A stretch of 64,000 nt of DNA from DASRAJ01 sp035638255 (GTDB lineage Bacteria; Bacteroidota; Bacteroidia; Chitinophagales; UBA10324): the NCBI GenBank assembly GCA_035638255.1, contig DASRAJ010000155.1, positions 1 through 64,000 of the forward strand, in the 5' to 3' direction. Under the pieces are notes generated by a model. That model was not told the DNA's origin and did no database searches. It saw nothing but the letters and a program-made list of their open reading frames with translations. Positions 27,401 to 35,667 of the stretch are shown in pieces. The number at the start of each line of letters is the position of its first letter. Position 1 is the stretch's first letter. A program made the translations under genes and the position numbers.

Positions 27401-29376
27401 TATATTCCAATAACTTTTCAAATTTTCAGTTTAATGCATCCTCAAGCACTCCGACTGGTAATGCAGTTTTTGCAACTAATGGAACGGTTTTTTTTAATGG
27501 ATCCACTGATATTGATAAAGTTGATGTAGGCGGCAATGCAAATGGGAATGATCAATTTAGTAATAATTTTAGTAATTCCAATGGAGGGGTAGTATTGGTA
27601 AATATGGACGCTAATGTGAAATTTAACACTTTTGGTTATCCTACTAAAGTGAACGCCTCTGTCTTTGGATTTCTTAATTTGGTAAAGAAAATAGAAATTA
27701 AAAATAATTTAATTGTAAAGTCTGATATTGGTATAGCGATGGATGTTAATGCCAGCTCTGATATTACTATTGCAAATAATGACCCCATTGTGATAGATCC
27801 TCCGCTCGGAAATGTTTGCTTTGGTATTGGTATTGGTGATTTTGCGTTTTCTTCTACAAATATTTCCCACAATAATATAACAAGTAGCGGCCAATACGGA
27901 ATTTGGGGGCAGAATACTTCATGTCAGTTGTTTGGAACATTGGATAATCTTTATTTTAAAGGATTTTTTGCTTTCAATAATAATGTTGAGTTGCCTGACT
28001 ATCCGGTTAATCATTATGCAATTGGTATTTATAATGCCAATTCATTTCTACCGTTTGATGGTTATAATTGTGTTACGGGTGAAGGGCATAATGCTTCTAA
28101 CCATCAACGTAGTTTTACATCCTCCTTTACCCAAGGTACATATTTAGAGTATAATACAACTGATAAAACATATATAGGGTTTGAATTCCTTAATAATTCT
28201 GACTTTTCTATTTTATTAGCAAATAGCATCAATGCTCATTGGTATGGGGTTCAGCTGGGTTCAAGTACTATTCCAACAAGTAGCATGGGAAATCAAGATT
28301 TTCTAATTTTCAATAAACTTCTGGGGAATCGTTATTTTGGTCACGATATGTTGGGGACTTTTTATAATACTCAAAACAATCACGCTGCTTTAAATGATGT
28401 AAACTCAGCGTCAACTAAGTTCCTGACCTCTGATTTTGATGCAACTTTTTTACCTGCAACTCCTGCAACTACTCATTTTATTATACTTCCTCCAGATGAT
28501 GTTACTGCCAACACTGAGCTTCAAGATTGCGCATCTCAATTTGAAGGGCCTTCGCCGGCATTGGGTTTTGTTAGTCAAGATGACCTTGAATTCATTGCAG
28601 CAGGCGATATTTCTTGGGATAATTCTAATCGGCTATTTGAATGGAGCGAAAAGAAAACCGTTTATAAGTTTTTGCAAATTGATCCTTCTCTATTGGAAGG
28701 AAGCTCAGTTTTGGAGGATTTTAATGACTCAGTTGAGTCAAGTAACATTGGAAAGTTCACCCAACTTGAAGAAGACATTAACGAGTTGCTGGATTCGGCT
28801 TCATTGAAGTCTACTGATTTCGATGATATTGACAGGAGAATTAATGTTGCAATCACACTTAATAATTCCATTTCAACAAATTATATTTTTGAGAGCTACC
28901 TTCAAGATGTGTATGGTATTCTACTGAACGCGCTTTCGAACAATGACGCAAATTTTTCTGATAGTGAGAAAGTAGAAGTTGATGAAATAGCAAACCAATG
29001 CCCTCAAATTGGAGGACCAGCGGTTTTTATTGCGCGTGTTCTTCGACGAATTTATGCCCAGCCTGCCTTTTATAGTGATTCATGTGCAAGCTCCAAGGAA
29101 TCAGCTTCAAATGAGCAGCAAATAAGCAATTTTAGCTTATTTCCAAACCCTACAACAGGTGATTTAACCTTTCTTTATAGTTTAGAAGGCAATAAAAATG
29201 CTGATCTTCTAATTTCTGACTTAACAGGAAAGACTCTAAAAAGATATAAATTAGAACCTTCAGAGATTTCCATAAAATTCACAGTAGACCAATTGCCGGC
29301 AGGTATTTATTTGTGCCAAGTGAAACAGAATGAACACATTCTTTCAGTTAATAAATTTAGTGTGATTAAAGAATAG
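21406..29376 (+). CDS. Giant T9SS-exported mosaic: ice-binding-like module, GH-A-like glycosidase module, beta-helix
   Basis: A 2656-residue secreted protein. Order: signal peptide (1-21, ending IHA); a Thr/Ser-rich beta-repeat region (about 22-600); two SprB/PKD-like repeats (about 620-770; GGVSPYTYLWSP and GVSPYSYSWSP); a DUF3494 ice-binding-like domain (about 778-950), opening LGVAENFALLATDS and continuing ITLTSGNYRISGDAYLDG and DQIFIRVGSSVIG; a catalytic-looking (beta/alpha)8 region (about 970-1480) with FRYPGGGISNAWDW, the acid/base candidate ELGNELY and the nucleophile candidate WITEYNLSAG, as in clan GH-A arabinofuranosidase-like enzymes; Ig/PKD-like modules (about 1490-1740); a right-handed beta-helix-like region (about 1740-2300); a helical stretch; and a type A T9SS tail (about 2580-2656). 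Substrate and ice binding are inferred from fold signatures only. Confidence 0.8.
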   Translation: MKKFISLSIFFLIIFSCQIHAATYWWKPQLASTSFTTASNWVTGLGCGTTIATSAPGSNDDVNFTSCGTGNCHIDGNVTVNSITIASSYTGTVSINTGKTFTFKSGSFKGGTFTASDGAVTCNKDITIDGTSFTSTSGNFTVNGDFTYKTGGFTHNSGKVIFQHGTQAGRRTISSTANLVTVSFYKVEFAAPDSNTQFDVANVTIEVNNQLKISGSHQVFLNTSTSSVIKAKGDILSINSSSVGGGTATIEVTGTANQALNDNSGSNPSGKLPNMKINKSGGTLTLQGNIGMGGSTKWEYTAGTVDAGTSKVMCYYSNTLKNSSAATMSFYDLEIMGLGDQDIIDGTVQVTHIFTTSYKGLCVINAASGGGRLELQGDVHWYNQNATSFGNATFKFTGSNSQAISDSIEAVFYNMEINKSGGSVTLQGPLSVSNNLNLVGKNLVTDTTNILTLKNGATISNGSSSSFVSGPMKKIGNSAFTFPVGKSTYYKPVNISAPSSTTDAFRAEYFNAQQLLGSSKDSLTYISTCEYWYLKRTTGSSSVKVKLYWDNNTCDIYTLQTLRVGRWDGSKWNNAGMVTTSGTTSSGNEQTNSSLSSFGYFLIAKRSPVVYAHAGIDKTVCNGSGTSIGGSPTASGGVSPYTYLWSPANGLSSSTTSNPTATVTENTVYIVTVKDVDLTSSKDTMVVIMDKIPIEYLGSDRIIQYGKATTLGGSPTAWRGVSPYSYSWSPSTSLNSSSTSNPVATPISSTTYSLTVTDNLGCQAQALNVKVSVIPFTLGVAENFALLATDSIISQNSFQVKGKIGTDIYVSGNITATDSILHHSGSEPRALSDLAAAMQSVDQLTATTINNQLGGITLTSGNYRISGDAYLDGILKISGGLSSVFIIDIDDSLFITKDSRIDLEGVMPDQIFIRVGSSVIGEDSIDLKGTFLVSGDFIAQKILCPVCILCQSNIKVYSISAAGQLRDLRTIITIDFDNSVSDYNRTIPIDFLGYNGQDIDHKLTWSPVSDPLSVRNALPKLQASLFRYPGGGISNAWDWKQGWYLPQDQVPDFCAQCNNCPFCGYYESYWGLPILSGDKLISDAKNAINYANAGTLMNLNMVTSNLGYQLEWLYDSKCKGSQIKYIELGNELYDDSPKNNIAFPTAHSYALAANTWINAIRLTFGDNVKIAITGASLKENAYDARRNTWCSGLGLPGLAQFPYVDAITFHHYIDCGVPIPDNNDFSNSDLSVFFVSPFHSMDYLKSNTLNVYMPSNQNSSGEDVEAWITEYNLSAGPENNFTFNTWAQGLFTAAMTLAYLEDKRITHAICHAMLSTDRTGLFDDADDDINHVGGGDPVYPNLLELGAQGNALSLIGKAMNGNDVAKKLSFPGASMIGTSNYPSLYGWYFENSSSSSNKNIIILNLSAGPITIDLSNNAFSSLNSYETMEGYTSIFFGFNNPFELVRGDFNPLGTKGVLYAEGNGNSLVVPPYSITRVYQSCLALNLTASSTSVCVNEPVTFTASCSCGIATTLWWFIPTGPVYANGVMNYTPTTAGSFTVMVEPIGCPNTCGDPSSKSVTIQVNNTTTLSIVASPSTICNGGSADLTGTSGLSAYVWSPSTDLSSATGNPVTASPSETTTYTLLGTINNCSCSNIATTTVSVTAADAGDDLTVCSGQPVIIGPKTPNPANAHYQWYRGTSLIFGANNYNYTATETLSGISSEEVVYKVVVDNLGMNCPLEEDEMILTVLDCCSNGNVVTFNPDQDGTTSYTLVNYPYTNVANFSYPTSSSCFTTSNFGANLTSDGGNPPTYTLADYSNQIIINGPLYIDEDFIFKDCPNVTFGPQAQLIVMPERTLSILGSHLYSGCGDELWKGIYAYDGNSNVIVDNSSTHDCKIENAVHAIDLRYDAQFNIISHATGGNYVTTLDNNHTHLRMKEFKQVSPGLLKQDGSYGIWRTTLTCSSSTLLFPFDIEQTDTAIILNYVKKVAIGNYLDNNSDLFNNINTANTGIYGYKSSFGVYSNNFSNFQFNASSSTPTGNAVFATNGTVFFNGSTDIDKVDVGGNANGNDQFSNNFSNSNGGVVLVNMDANVKFNTFGYPTKVNASVFGFLNLVKKIEIKNNLIVKSDIGIAMDVNASSDITIANNDPIVIDPPLGNVCFGIGIGDFAFSSTNISHNNITSSGQYGIWGQNTSCQLFGTLDNLYFKGFFAFNNNVELPDYPVNHYAIGIYNANSFLPFDGYNCVTGEGHNASNHQRSFTSSFTQGTYLEYNTTDKTYIGFEFLNNSDFSILLANSINAHWYGVQLGSSTIPTSSMGNQDFLIFNKLLGNRYFGHDMLGTFYNTQNNHAALNDVNSASTKFLTSDFDATFLPATPATTHFIILPPDDVTANTELQDCASQFEGPSPALGFVSQDDLEFIAAGDISWDNSNRLFEWSEKKTVYKFLQIDPSLLEGSSVLEDFNDSVESSNIGKFTQLEEDINELLDSASLKSTDFDDIDRRINVAITLNNSISTNYIFESYLQDVYGILLNALSNNDANFSDSEKVEVDEIANQCPQIGGPAVFIARVLRRIYAQPAFYSDSCASSKESASNEQQISNFSLFPNPTTGDLTFLYSLEGNKNADLLISDLTGKTLKRYKLEPSEISIKFTVDQLPAGIYLCQVKQNEHILSVNKFSVIKE

Positions 29377-29379
29377 AGA

Positions 29380-30900
29380 ATGAGAAAATCTCTTGCTCGA
29401 TTTAATATTTTAACCAGGATTTATATCTTGCCGATGATTGAGTATATATTTTTCTCATTAATTTTTTCAACTAATTCCTTAGCTCAAAATAGAGCAAATG
29501 TTTGGATGCTTGGGATTTCTTTAGATGATAATCATTGTGGTATTGATTTCAACTCAGGAACTGCTTATGCTTTTTTTTCATCGAGGCCTCTAGCATTCTT
29601 TATTACTAATGCAAGTATTTGTGATACTGGTGGAAATATATTATTTTATACCAATGGACAAAATATTGAAAATAATCATTTTTTGCCACTAAATAATTCC
29701 TCAGATTTTAATCCTGGGTATGCTACTGATGTCTTTTATTTTGACGGTGGAGGGCTTGGTATTGATCAAGGCGCAATCATTTTACCCAAACCTGGCAACG
29801 CAAAACGCTACATTTTAGCTTATGAAACATTTGATGTGACTCCTGTGGGATTTGAACCACTCCATTTGAGTTACAGTGAAATTGACATGGAACTTGATGG
29901 TGGTTTAGGAGGTATAACTGATCATAAAAATGTTCATTTAATTAATGATAGCTTAGTTCTTGGTAGATTAACGGCCTGCAAGCACGCAAATGGAAGAGAC
30001 TGGTGGTTAGTAGCGCATCAATATCTAACGAACAGGTTTTATAAGTGGCTTATTCAACCTGATACAATTTTAGGTCCTTTTGAGCAAGACATAGGATCAA
30101 AAATTATAAATGATGTATTTGGACAAGCTTGTTTTTCGCCTGACGGGTATAAATATGCTATGGTAAGCGAGATTGATGATACTTTAAATCTCCTTGACTT
30201 TGACCGTTGCACCGGGACTTTTAGTAATCCACATAAAATAGAAATCCCTCTTATTCAGGATTGGACAATTGGTTGTGCATTTTCACCCAACAACCGTTTT
30301 TTATATGTTTGTAGTTTCTTAAGTCTTTTTCAGTTTGACATGTGGAGTGATAACATTGAGCAGTCAATGCTTAAAGTTGCATCATGGGATACGGCATATC
30401 TACCATCGCAAACATGGTTTCATCACATGCAACTTGCTCCTGACAATAAGATTTATATTGGAACAAAAAATGCTGATACTGTAGTTCACGTAATTGATAA
30501 ACCCGATTTATTTGGTTCATCTTGTGAACTAATTCAAAATTCTTTTTTCCTCTCTGATTACAATGCTTGTTTACCTAATTTCCCAAATTATGATTTAGGT
30601 CCTTTACAAAATTCTCCTTGCGATAGCTTAACATTGTCATCAATTGATTCAACAATTACCGTGCACATCTCACCCAATCCGACTTCTGATTGGTTAAATA
30701 TCGAATATAACTCACCCATAGATGAACTTCAATTAAGATTATTTGATGTAAGTGGAAGATTAATAACTGAGATGAGTCTCTACCCTTATTTCCTAAGCCG
30801 CGCAATAAATATTTCTCATTTTGCAAATGGAGTTTATGTGTATAGAGTAGATGATGAGAAAAAAATAATTAAAACGGGTAAGGTGGTGAAAATGGATTGA
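29380..30900 (+). CDS. T9SS-exported beta-propeller-like protein
   Basis: A 506-residue protein. The ATG at 29380 is preferred over one at 29434 because it supplies the positive N-region of the signal peptide (MRKSLARFNILTRIYILPM), which ends around NSLAQ. The mature part (about 37-420) has repeats of a Bacteroidota propeller family: NVWMLGISLDDNHCGIDFNSG, FSPDGYKYAMVSEI, FSPNNRFLYVCSF and LAPDNKIYIGTKN. The type A tail (about 430-506) begins HISPNPTSDWLNIEYNSPI. It starts three bases after the giant protein's stop and is probably in the same operon. Function is unknown. Confidence 0.8.
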   Translation: MRKSLARFNILTRIYILPMIEYIFFSLIFSTNSLAQNRANVWMLGISLDDNHCGIDFNSGTAYAFFSSRPLAFFITNASICDTGGNILFYTNGQNIENNHFLPLNNSSDFNPGYATDVFYFDGGGLGIDQGAIILPKPGNAKRYILAYETFDVTPVGFEPLHLSYSEIDMELDGGLGGITDHKNVHLINDSLVLGRLTACKHANGRDWWLVAHQYLTNRFYKWLIQPDTILGPFEQDIGSKIINDVFGQACFSPDGYKYAMVSEIDDTLNLLDFDRCTGTFSNPHKIEIPLIQDWTIGCAFSPNNRFLYVCSFLSLFQFDMWSDNIEQSMLKVASWDTAYLPSQTWFHHMQLAPDNKIYIGTKNADTVVHVIDKPDLFGSSCELIQNSFFLSDYNACLPNFPNYDLGPLQNSPCDSLTLSSIDSTITVHISPNPTSDWLNIEYNSPIDELQLRLFDVSGRLITEMSLYPYFLSRAINISHFANGVYVYRVDDEKKIIKTGKVVKMD

Positions 30901-31047
30901 GAGAAAACTTTAGAACAAGATCTCTGTGATGTTCATCCTTCTGAAACCCTTACTGAGATATTTTTTCAGAGGAAGTTCATTATTATCCCCAGTTCACTTT
31001 TCTTCTTGGATGAAACAAAACTAAAGGGGAACTTTAGCCTCCCATAA

Positions 31048-33936
31048 ATGATAGACACCTCCCAACTCAATGAAGCGGAAGTTCGCTATAACATCATTGA
31101 CCCGCAATTAATAAATGCCGGATGGAATCTCGCTGACCGCACTCAAATAAGTTTTGAAGTTCCCGTTGATGGTTATGATGCTTCACCGATAAATGGCATC
31201 ACCGACTATTGCCTGTACCGAAACAATGGAGAAGTGATCGCCGTGATTGAAGCAAAGCACACCCGCCGGGATGCGCGTGTAGGAAAAGAACAAGTGCTCC
31301 AGTACGTAACAAAGATTGCAGCGAAGCAAAGTTTTCGACCGTATGCATTCATGACGAACGGTGAAGACATTTGGTTCTGGGATTCTGAAACACATGCGGA
31401 ACGGTTCGTTGCAGGATTTTTCACGAAAGAAAATTTAGAGCGCCTTCTCTTCCTTAAGCAAAATAAACTTCCTCTCAATGAAATAAAGATCAAAGACTCG
31501 ATTGTGAATCGCTCGTACCAGGTAGAAGCGATTCGAAGAATCAGTGAAACGATTGAGAAAAGAAAAAAGAGAAAGGCACTGCTCGTGATGGCAACCGGCA
31601 CCGGAAAGACGCGAACTATCATGGCCTTGATTGATATCTTTCTTCGCGCACGGCAAGCGCAGAAAGTATTATTCCTCGCCGACCGGGATAGCCTCGTTGA
31701 CCAGGCGTTGAGTGACGGATTCAAAGTGCATTTACCAAGTGAAGCGCGCACCCGCATTCGCACGTATGACATTAATCTCAATGCGCGTGTGTATGTGAGC
31801 ACGCTGCAAACGCTGGAGCTTTGCTATGAAAAATTTTCTCCTGCAGATTTTGACCTTATCATTGCTGATGAATGTCATCGCAGCATCTACAACAAGTTCA
31901 CGGATGTGCTTGCCTACTTCGATGCCGTTCAAATTGGTTTGACTGCCACACCTGCTCACTTCATTGATCGCGATACATTCCGCTTCTTCGAGTGCGATGG
32001 TCCGATGCCAACATTTCTTTACACTTATGATCAGGCAGTGAAGGATAAATACCTCGCCGACTTCAATTTGTATGCTGCCCAAACAAAATTCCAGCGCAAA
32101 GGAATTCGCGGAATTGATTTGAGTGAAGAAGAACAGGAATCGTTGCGGGAGCGTGGCATTGATCCTGAAGACATCAACTTTGAAGGAACCGATCTTGAAA
32201 AAAAAGTAACGAATCACGACACGCTCATCCGGCAGTGGGAAGAGTTTATGGATGTGTGTTACAAAGATGCAAGCGGACAGTTGCCTGCGAAGACTATATT
32301 GTTTGCCGTTACGCACAAGCATGCGATGCGCCTGCAGGAGACATTCAATGAGATGTACCCAGAACACAGGGGATTACTTGCCCGTGTGATTGATTCGAAA
32401 ACCGAGCGTGCCAAAGACCTGCTCGATCAATTCAAGAAACAGGATTTCCCGCGCATCGCTATTTCTGTTGACATGCTCGACACGGGAGTAGATATTCCTG
32501 AAGTGATGAACCTCGCTTTCATGAAGCCGGTGAATTCGCAGATCAAATTCTGGCAGATGATCGGAAGAGGAACGCGAAGCTTCGAAGCATGCAAACACCT
32601 GGAGTGGCTGCCGGAAAACGGAAAAGACAATTTTCTCATCGTTGACTTCTGGGAAAACTTCGAGCACTTCAATATGATGCCGAAGGATGATAAAGGTTCT
32701 TCGCAGATTCCGGTGCTCGTCACCATCTTCAACAATCGCCTGAACAAGCTGAAACTTTTACTTGGCAGTTCTTCCAACTCGCTCGCGCCGCCTCCTGACC
32801 TCCTGAAGGAGGGACCGCTCCCCGACGTGGATGGCGAGAGGGGTTCTCCCTTCAGGGAGTCAGAGGGCAGCGAGGGCGATGATTTCAAGCGCATCATGAA
32901 AGAGCTGCGTGCTGACATTGCAAAAATTCCGCTCGATTCTTTCACTGTGAAAAAACATTTGAAAGAAGTGCGCGAAGCATGGACAGATGATTTCTGGAAT
33001 TACATCAACACACAGAAGATTGAATTCCTGAGAATGAAAGTAGCGCCGCTGCTTCGCTTTGCTTCGGGGGTGAATCTTGCTGAAGCATTCTTCACTTCCA
33101 AAATGGAACGTGCAGGATTGCAACTCCTCAAAGCGGATGTCACCCTGAGCCTGTCGAAGGGCGATGCGCAGGCAACACTAGCCGACTCCATCAAAGAAGA
33201 TATTTCCCTATTGCCCACTAACCTTCCTCAAATAGCTCCTCACCGCGCCCTGATTGAAGAAGTGCTTTCCAATAAATTCTGGGAAGAAGCCAGCCTACAG
33301 AAAATTGACTCGGTGAAAAACACACTGGCTCCACTGATGAAATACAAGCGCGAGAAACCAAGCATGATGATCGAGCTTGGATTGGATGACATCATTGACT
33401 CGCGCAAATGGATTATCGTAAAGAAGGAAGGACAGAAAGTGATGGTAGAAGAATACCGAAAGCGTGTGGAAGAAAAGATCGAGCAACTGGCGCAGCAGCA
33501 TCCTACCATTGCGCGGTTAAAGAGCGGTGAAAAAGTTTCGCTGCAGGATTTGATTGCACTGGAAGAAACACTCGAAACAGAACTGAGCAGCGAAGACCTC
33601 AACCTCACCGATGATAACATGCTCAAAGCATTTGGCGTGCGTGTAGGAAGTTTGGTTGACTTCTTAAAGTTTGTGCTGAAGCTGGAAGCATTGCCTTCTT
33701 ACGATGAGATTGTGCGGCAGGCATTCGATGCATTTATTCTTGAGCATCATTACAATGCCGATCAAACGCGTTTCCTGCGAACGGTGCAAACCGTATTCAT
33801 GCAGAAACGAAAACTTGAAGAAGCTGATTTGTACGATGCACCCTTCAGTAACTTTGGGATGAATGCAGTGGAGAAACTTTTTACGAATGACGATGTGAAG
33901 GAAATTATTGAGTTGACGAAAAGATTGGTGGCATAA
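31048..33936 (+). CDS. hsdR: Type I restriction enzyme, R subunit (HsdR, EcoEI-like)
   Basis: A 962-residue motor-nuclease subunit. The N-terminal nuclease domain has DYCLYRNNGEVIAVIEAKHT (D...E-x-K). The SF2 translocase has Walker A MATGTGKTRTIMALID, box II IADECHRSIYNKF, SAT-like GLTATP and motif VI WQMIGRGTRS. The C-terminal helical domain resembles EcoEI_R_C. HsdR translocates and cuts DNA when HsdM2S finds an unmodified site. Two stretches look like coding inserts from interspersed repeats: about 580-610 (Pro/Gly/Glu-rich) and about 699-706 (LSLSKGD). Both keep the frame and fall in linkers. The nitrilase-like gene follows after two bases. Confidence 0.95.
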   Translation: MIDTSQLNEAEVRYNIIDPQLINAGWNLADRTQISFEVPVDGYDASPINGITDYCLYRNNGEVIAVIEAKHTRRDARVGKEQVLQYVTKIAAKQSFRPYAFMTNGEDIWFWDSETHAERFVAGFFTKENLERLLFLKQNKLPLNEIKIKDSIVNRSYQVEAIRRISETIEKRKKRKALLVMATGTGKTRTIMALIDIFLRARQAQKVLFLADRDSLVDQALSDGFKVHLPSEARTRIRTYDINLNARVYVSTLQTLELCYEKFSPADFDLIIADECHRSIYNKFTDVLAYFDAVQIGLTATPAHFIDRDTFRFFECDGPMPTFLYTYDQAVKDKYLADFNLYAAQTKFQRKGIRGIDLSEEEQESLRERGIDPEDINFEGTDLEKKVTNHDTLIRQWEEFMDVCYKDASGQLPAKTILFAVTHKHAMRLQETFNEMYPEHRGLLARVIDSKTERAKDLLDQFKKQDFPRIAISVDMLDTGVDIPEVMNLAFMKPVNSQIKFWQMIGRGTRSFEACKHLEWLPENGKDNFLIVDFWENFEHFNMMPKDDKGSSQIPVLVTIFNNRLNKLKLLLGSSSNSLAPPPDLLKEGPLPDVDGERGSPFRESEGSEGDDFKRIMKELRADIAKIPLDSFTVKKHLKEVREAWTDDFWNYINTQKIEFLRMKVAPLLRFASGVNLAEAFFTSKMERAGLQLLKADVTLSLSKGDAQATLADSIKEDISLLPTNLPQIAPHRALIEEVLSNKFWEEASLQKIDSVKNTLAPLMKYKREKPSMMIELGLDDIIDSRKWIIVKKEGQKVMVEEYRKRVEEKIEQLAQQHPTIARLKSGEKVSLQDLIALEETLETELSSEDLNLTDDNMLKAFGVRVGSLVDFLKFVLKLEALPSYDEIVRQAFDAFILEHHYNADQTRFLRTVQTVFMQKRKLEEADLYDAPFSNFGMNAVEKLFTNDDVKEIIELTKRLVA
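32782..32874. repeat. 93-bp palindromic interspersed repeat inserted in frame in hsdR
   Basis: The arms CCTCCTGACCTCCTGAAGG (32791 on) and TTCTCCCTTCAGGGAGTCAG (32844 on) are imperfect inverted copies. The element matches the intergenic copy at 58646-58735. Its 93 bp equal 31 codons, so the hsdR frame survives. Confidence 0.85.
33141..33165. repeat. Short CCCTGAGCCTGTCGAAGGG-type repeat inside hsdR
   Basis: This sequence encodes the peptide TLSLSKG, a well-known footprint of a small palindromic repeat that turns up in many bacterial genomes, both between genes and in coding frames. Confidence 0.75.
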
Positions 33937-33938
33937 AA

Positions 33939-35663
33939 ATGATGAACTTCCGATTTGTTGACAGTTTAGGTATAGGCATAGATTCATTGGATCTAGAGAT
34001 TCTTGAATTTAATACAGATCCATATACTGCATTGCTATATCAGCACAAAGGAGATTTTCATCTCACTCCTCAAAAATTTGGCGATAGAAACCAGGCAGAA
34101 GCCCATTCAAGATTCATAGATTTCTTAAAGTTGGCCAAGGCCGAAAATGTTTCATTGGCTTTGACCCCTGAATATTCATGTCCTTGGTCTGTGATTAATG
34201 AAATGCTTTCTGATGATGAGTTATGTCCAGAAAATAGAAAATTATTTGCTCTCGGTTGTGAATCAATCCAACGACACGAACTAGATAAATTAAAAACTGA
34301 TTTTGCCGCAGAAGGCATTAAGATCTATTTTGACGAGAATGTTTTAAATGCCAATGGAAATTTTTTTGATCCGCTTTGCTATTTCTTTAAAAATCAAAAT
34401 ATACTATACTTAATCATACAGTTCAAGACTCGACATATGGGTGTTTGGGGCAATCCTATCGAGAGGGATAACTATAAATCAGGAAGAGAAATTTATGTTT
34501 TTAGAAATGATGTCTCTTCAATTTACCTTTTTACGCTTATATGTTCTGAAGCATTAAACTTTATAGTTGACAATAATTTTCTGAATGCAATTGATAATCG
34601 GTGGAACGGCAACTCTTTCATTATTCTTAATCCCCAATTAAATTCTCAACCAAATCATCCGGATTTTAAGCGCTTTAAAGAATTAATTTTAAGCTATAGC
34701 AATAAGGATTTAATCTGCCTTAATTGGGAAAATGGAAGCACTTTAACCGGAGAGGCGTTCATCAACTTTAATTGTAGCGCCCTTCATCTCAAAACCCACC
34801 AAATAGACTTCAGCATCGACACAAAAGTTATTTCAAACCATCTACTAGGACTATATTATTTGTATAACGGAAAGAATAACCATTCATTTTATTTAAGTTC
34901 AGTTAAGTCTGTTTACAAGGTTCGTTGCCAAAAACCGATGACAGAGGGAGTGGTCGGTGTCCAAATTCGAAAAACTGAACCCGAAGTTCAACGTGTTTAT
35001 TCTTGGCATAACGGAGCTTACGAGGTTGCAGAACCCCCAATTGATGATGGCTTGATATCTTTTTTGAATCAATACCATTCTACTAGCACTTATTTAAGAA
35101 GGATAGACATTTGTTGTGTCGACAAAGAGCGATTAGCTAATCTATCGAATGGATTTGTAAAATCTTCCAACGGCTTTAACTGGCAACAAGTTGATAATTT
35201 ATTTTCTTATGAAATGGACGATTCATGGACTATCAATCGATTAACCTTTCTAGAAGATGATGAAGGACTAAATCAAAGGATACAATACATTGAGGGCATT
35301 GAGACGATAAATAAGTTAATTATCCCTAATAAGAATTTATGGCCACCGACTTTAAACACTCTAAGAAATGATAATGTCACAGAAGTCAACTTTGAGGACG
35401 CGAATGTTCCAGGAAAATATCTCTATAACTTCATTGGATCAGAGGGTAAGGCTACAGTAGCGTTTATCGGATTCAAGACGAAGGAATTCGCCGAAAGGAA
35501 GATGGATGATTTGAAGCGCATTTTCCAGGATCATTCTAAAAACAGAATTGTTGTTTGGTTTAGAACGTCTCTTGTACGGCCGGAATTCTCTGCAGTTTAT
35601 AATGAGGGCGAAAACCACATTGCCGACATACAAGTTTATGATCCTAATTCAATCCTAAAGTAA
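33939..35663 (+). CDS. Nitrilase-fold protein inside the type I RM locus (putative defence component)
   Basis: A 574-residue protein starting two bases after hsdR (an ATG at 33942 is also possible). The N-terminal half looks like the carbon-nitrogen hydrolase fold, with candidates for the Glu-Lys-Cys triad in the right order and spacing: Glu about 77 in LALTPEYSCPW, Lys about 163 in QFKTRHMGVWGNP, and Cys about 202 in YLFTLICSEALNF. The C-terminal half (about 270-574) is unrecognised. It has no signal peptide. Nitrilase-like domains occur in known defence proteins, for example the reverse transcriptase of DRT type 1. It is visibly more AT-rich than hsdR. Four bases separate it from the Rad50-like ATPase, so the two probably work together. 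Function is inference. Confidence 0.7.
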   Translation: MMNFRFVDSLGIGIDSLDLEILEFNTDPYTALLYQHKGDFHLTPQKFGDRNQAEAHSRFIDFLKLAKAENVSLALTPEYSCPWSVINEMLSDDELCPENRKLFALGCESIQRHELDKLKTDFAAEGIKIYFDENVLNANGNFFDPLCYFFKNQNILYLIIQFKTRHMGVWGNPIERDNYKSGREIYVFRNDVSSIYLFTLICSEALNFIVDNNFLNAIDNRWNGNSFIILNPQLNSQPNHPDFKRFKELILSYSNKDLICLNWENGSTLTGEAFINFNCSALHLKTHQIDFSIDTKVISNHLLGLYYLYNGKNNHSFYLSSVKSVYKVRCQKPMTEGVVGVQIRKTEPEVQRVYSWHNGAYEVAEPPIDDGLISFLNQYHSTSTYLRRIDICCVDKERLANLSNGFVKSSNGFNWQQVDNLFSYEMDDSWTINRLTFLEDDEGLNQRIQYIEGIETINKLIIPNKNLWPPTLNTLRNDNVTEVNFEDANVPGKYLYNFIGSEGKATVAFIGFKTKEFAERKMDDLKRIFQDHSKNRIVVWFRTSLVRPEFSAVYNEGENHIADIQVYDPNSILK

Positions 35664-35667
35664 TACC

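Noticed and set aside
30938..30975. Terminator after the secreted propeller gene
   Set aside because: The arms CTTCTGAAA and TTTCAG..AAG pair only with a bulge and a long loop, without a following T-run.
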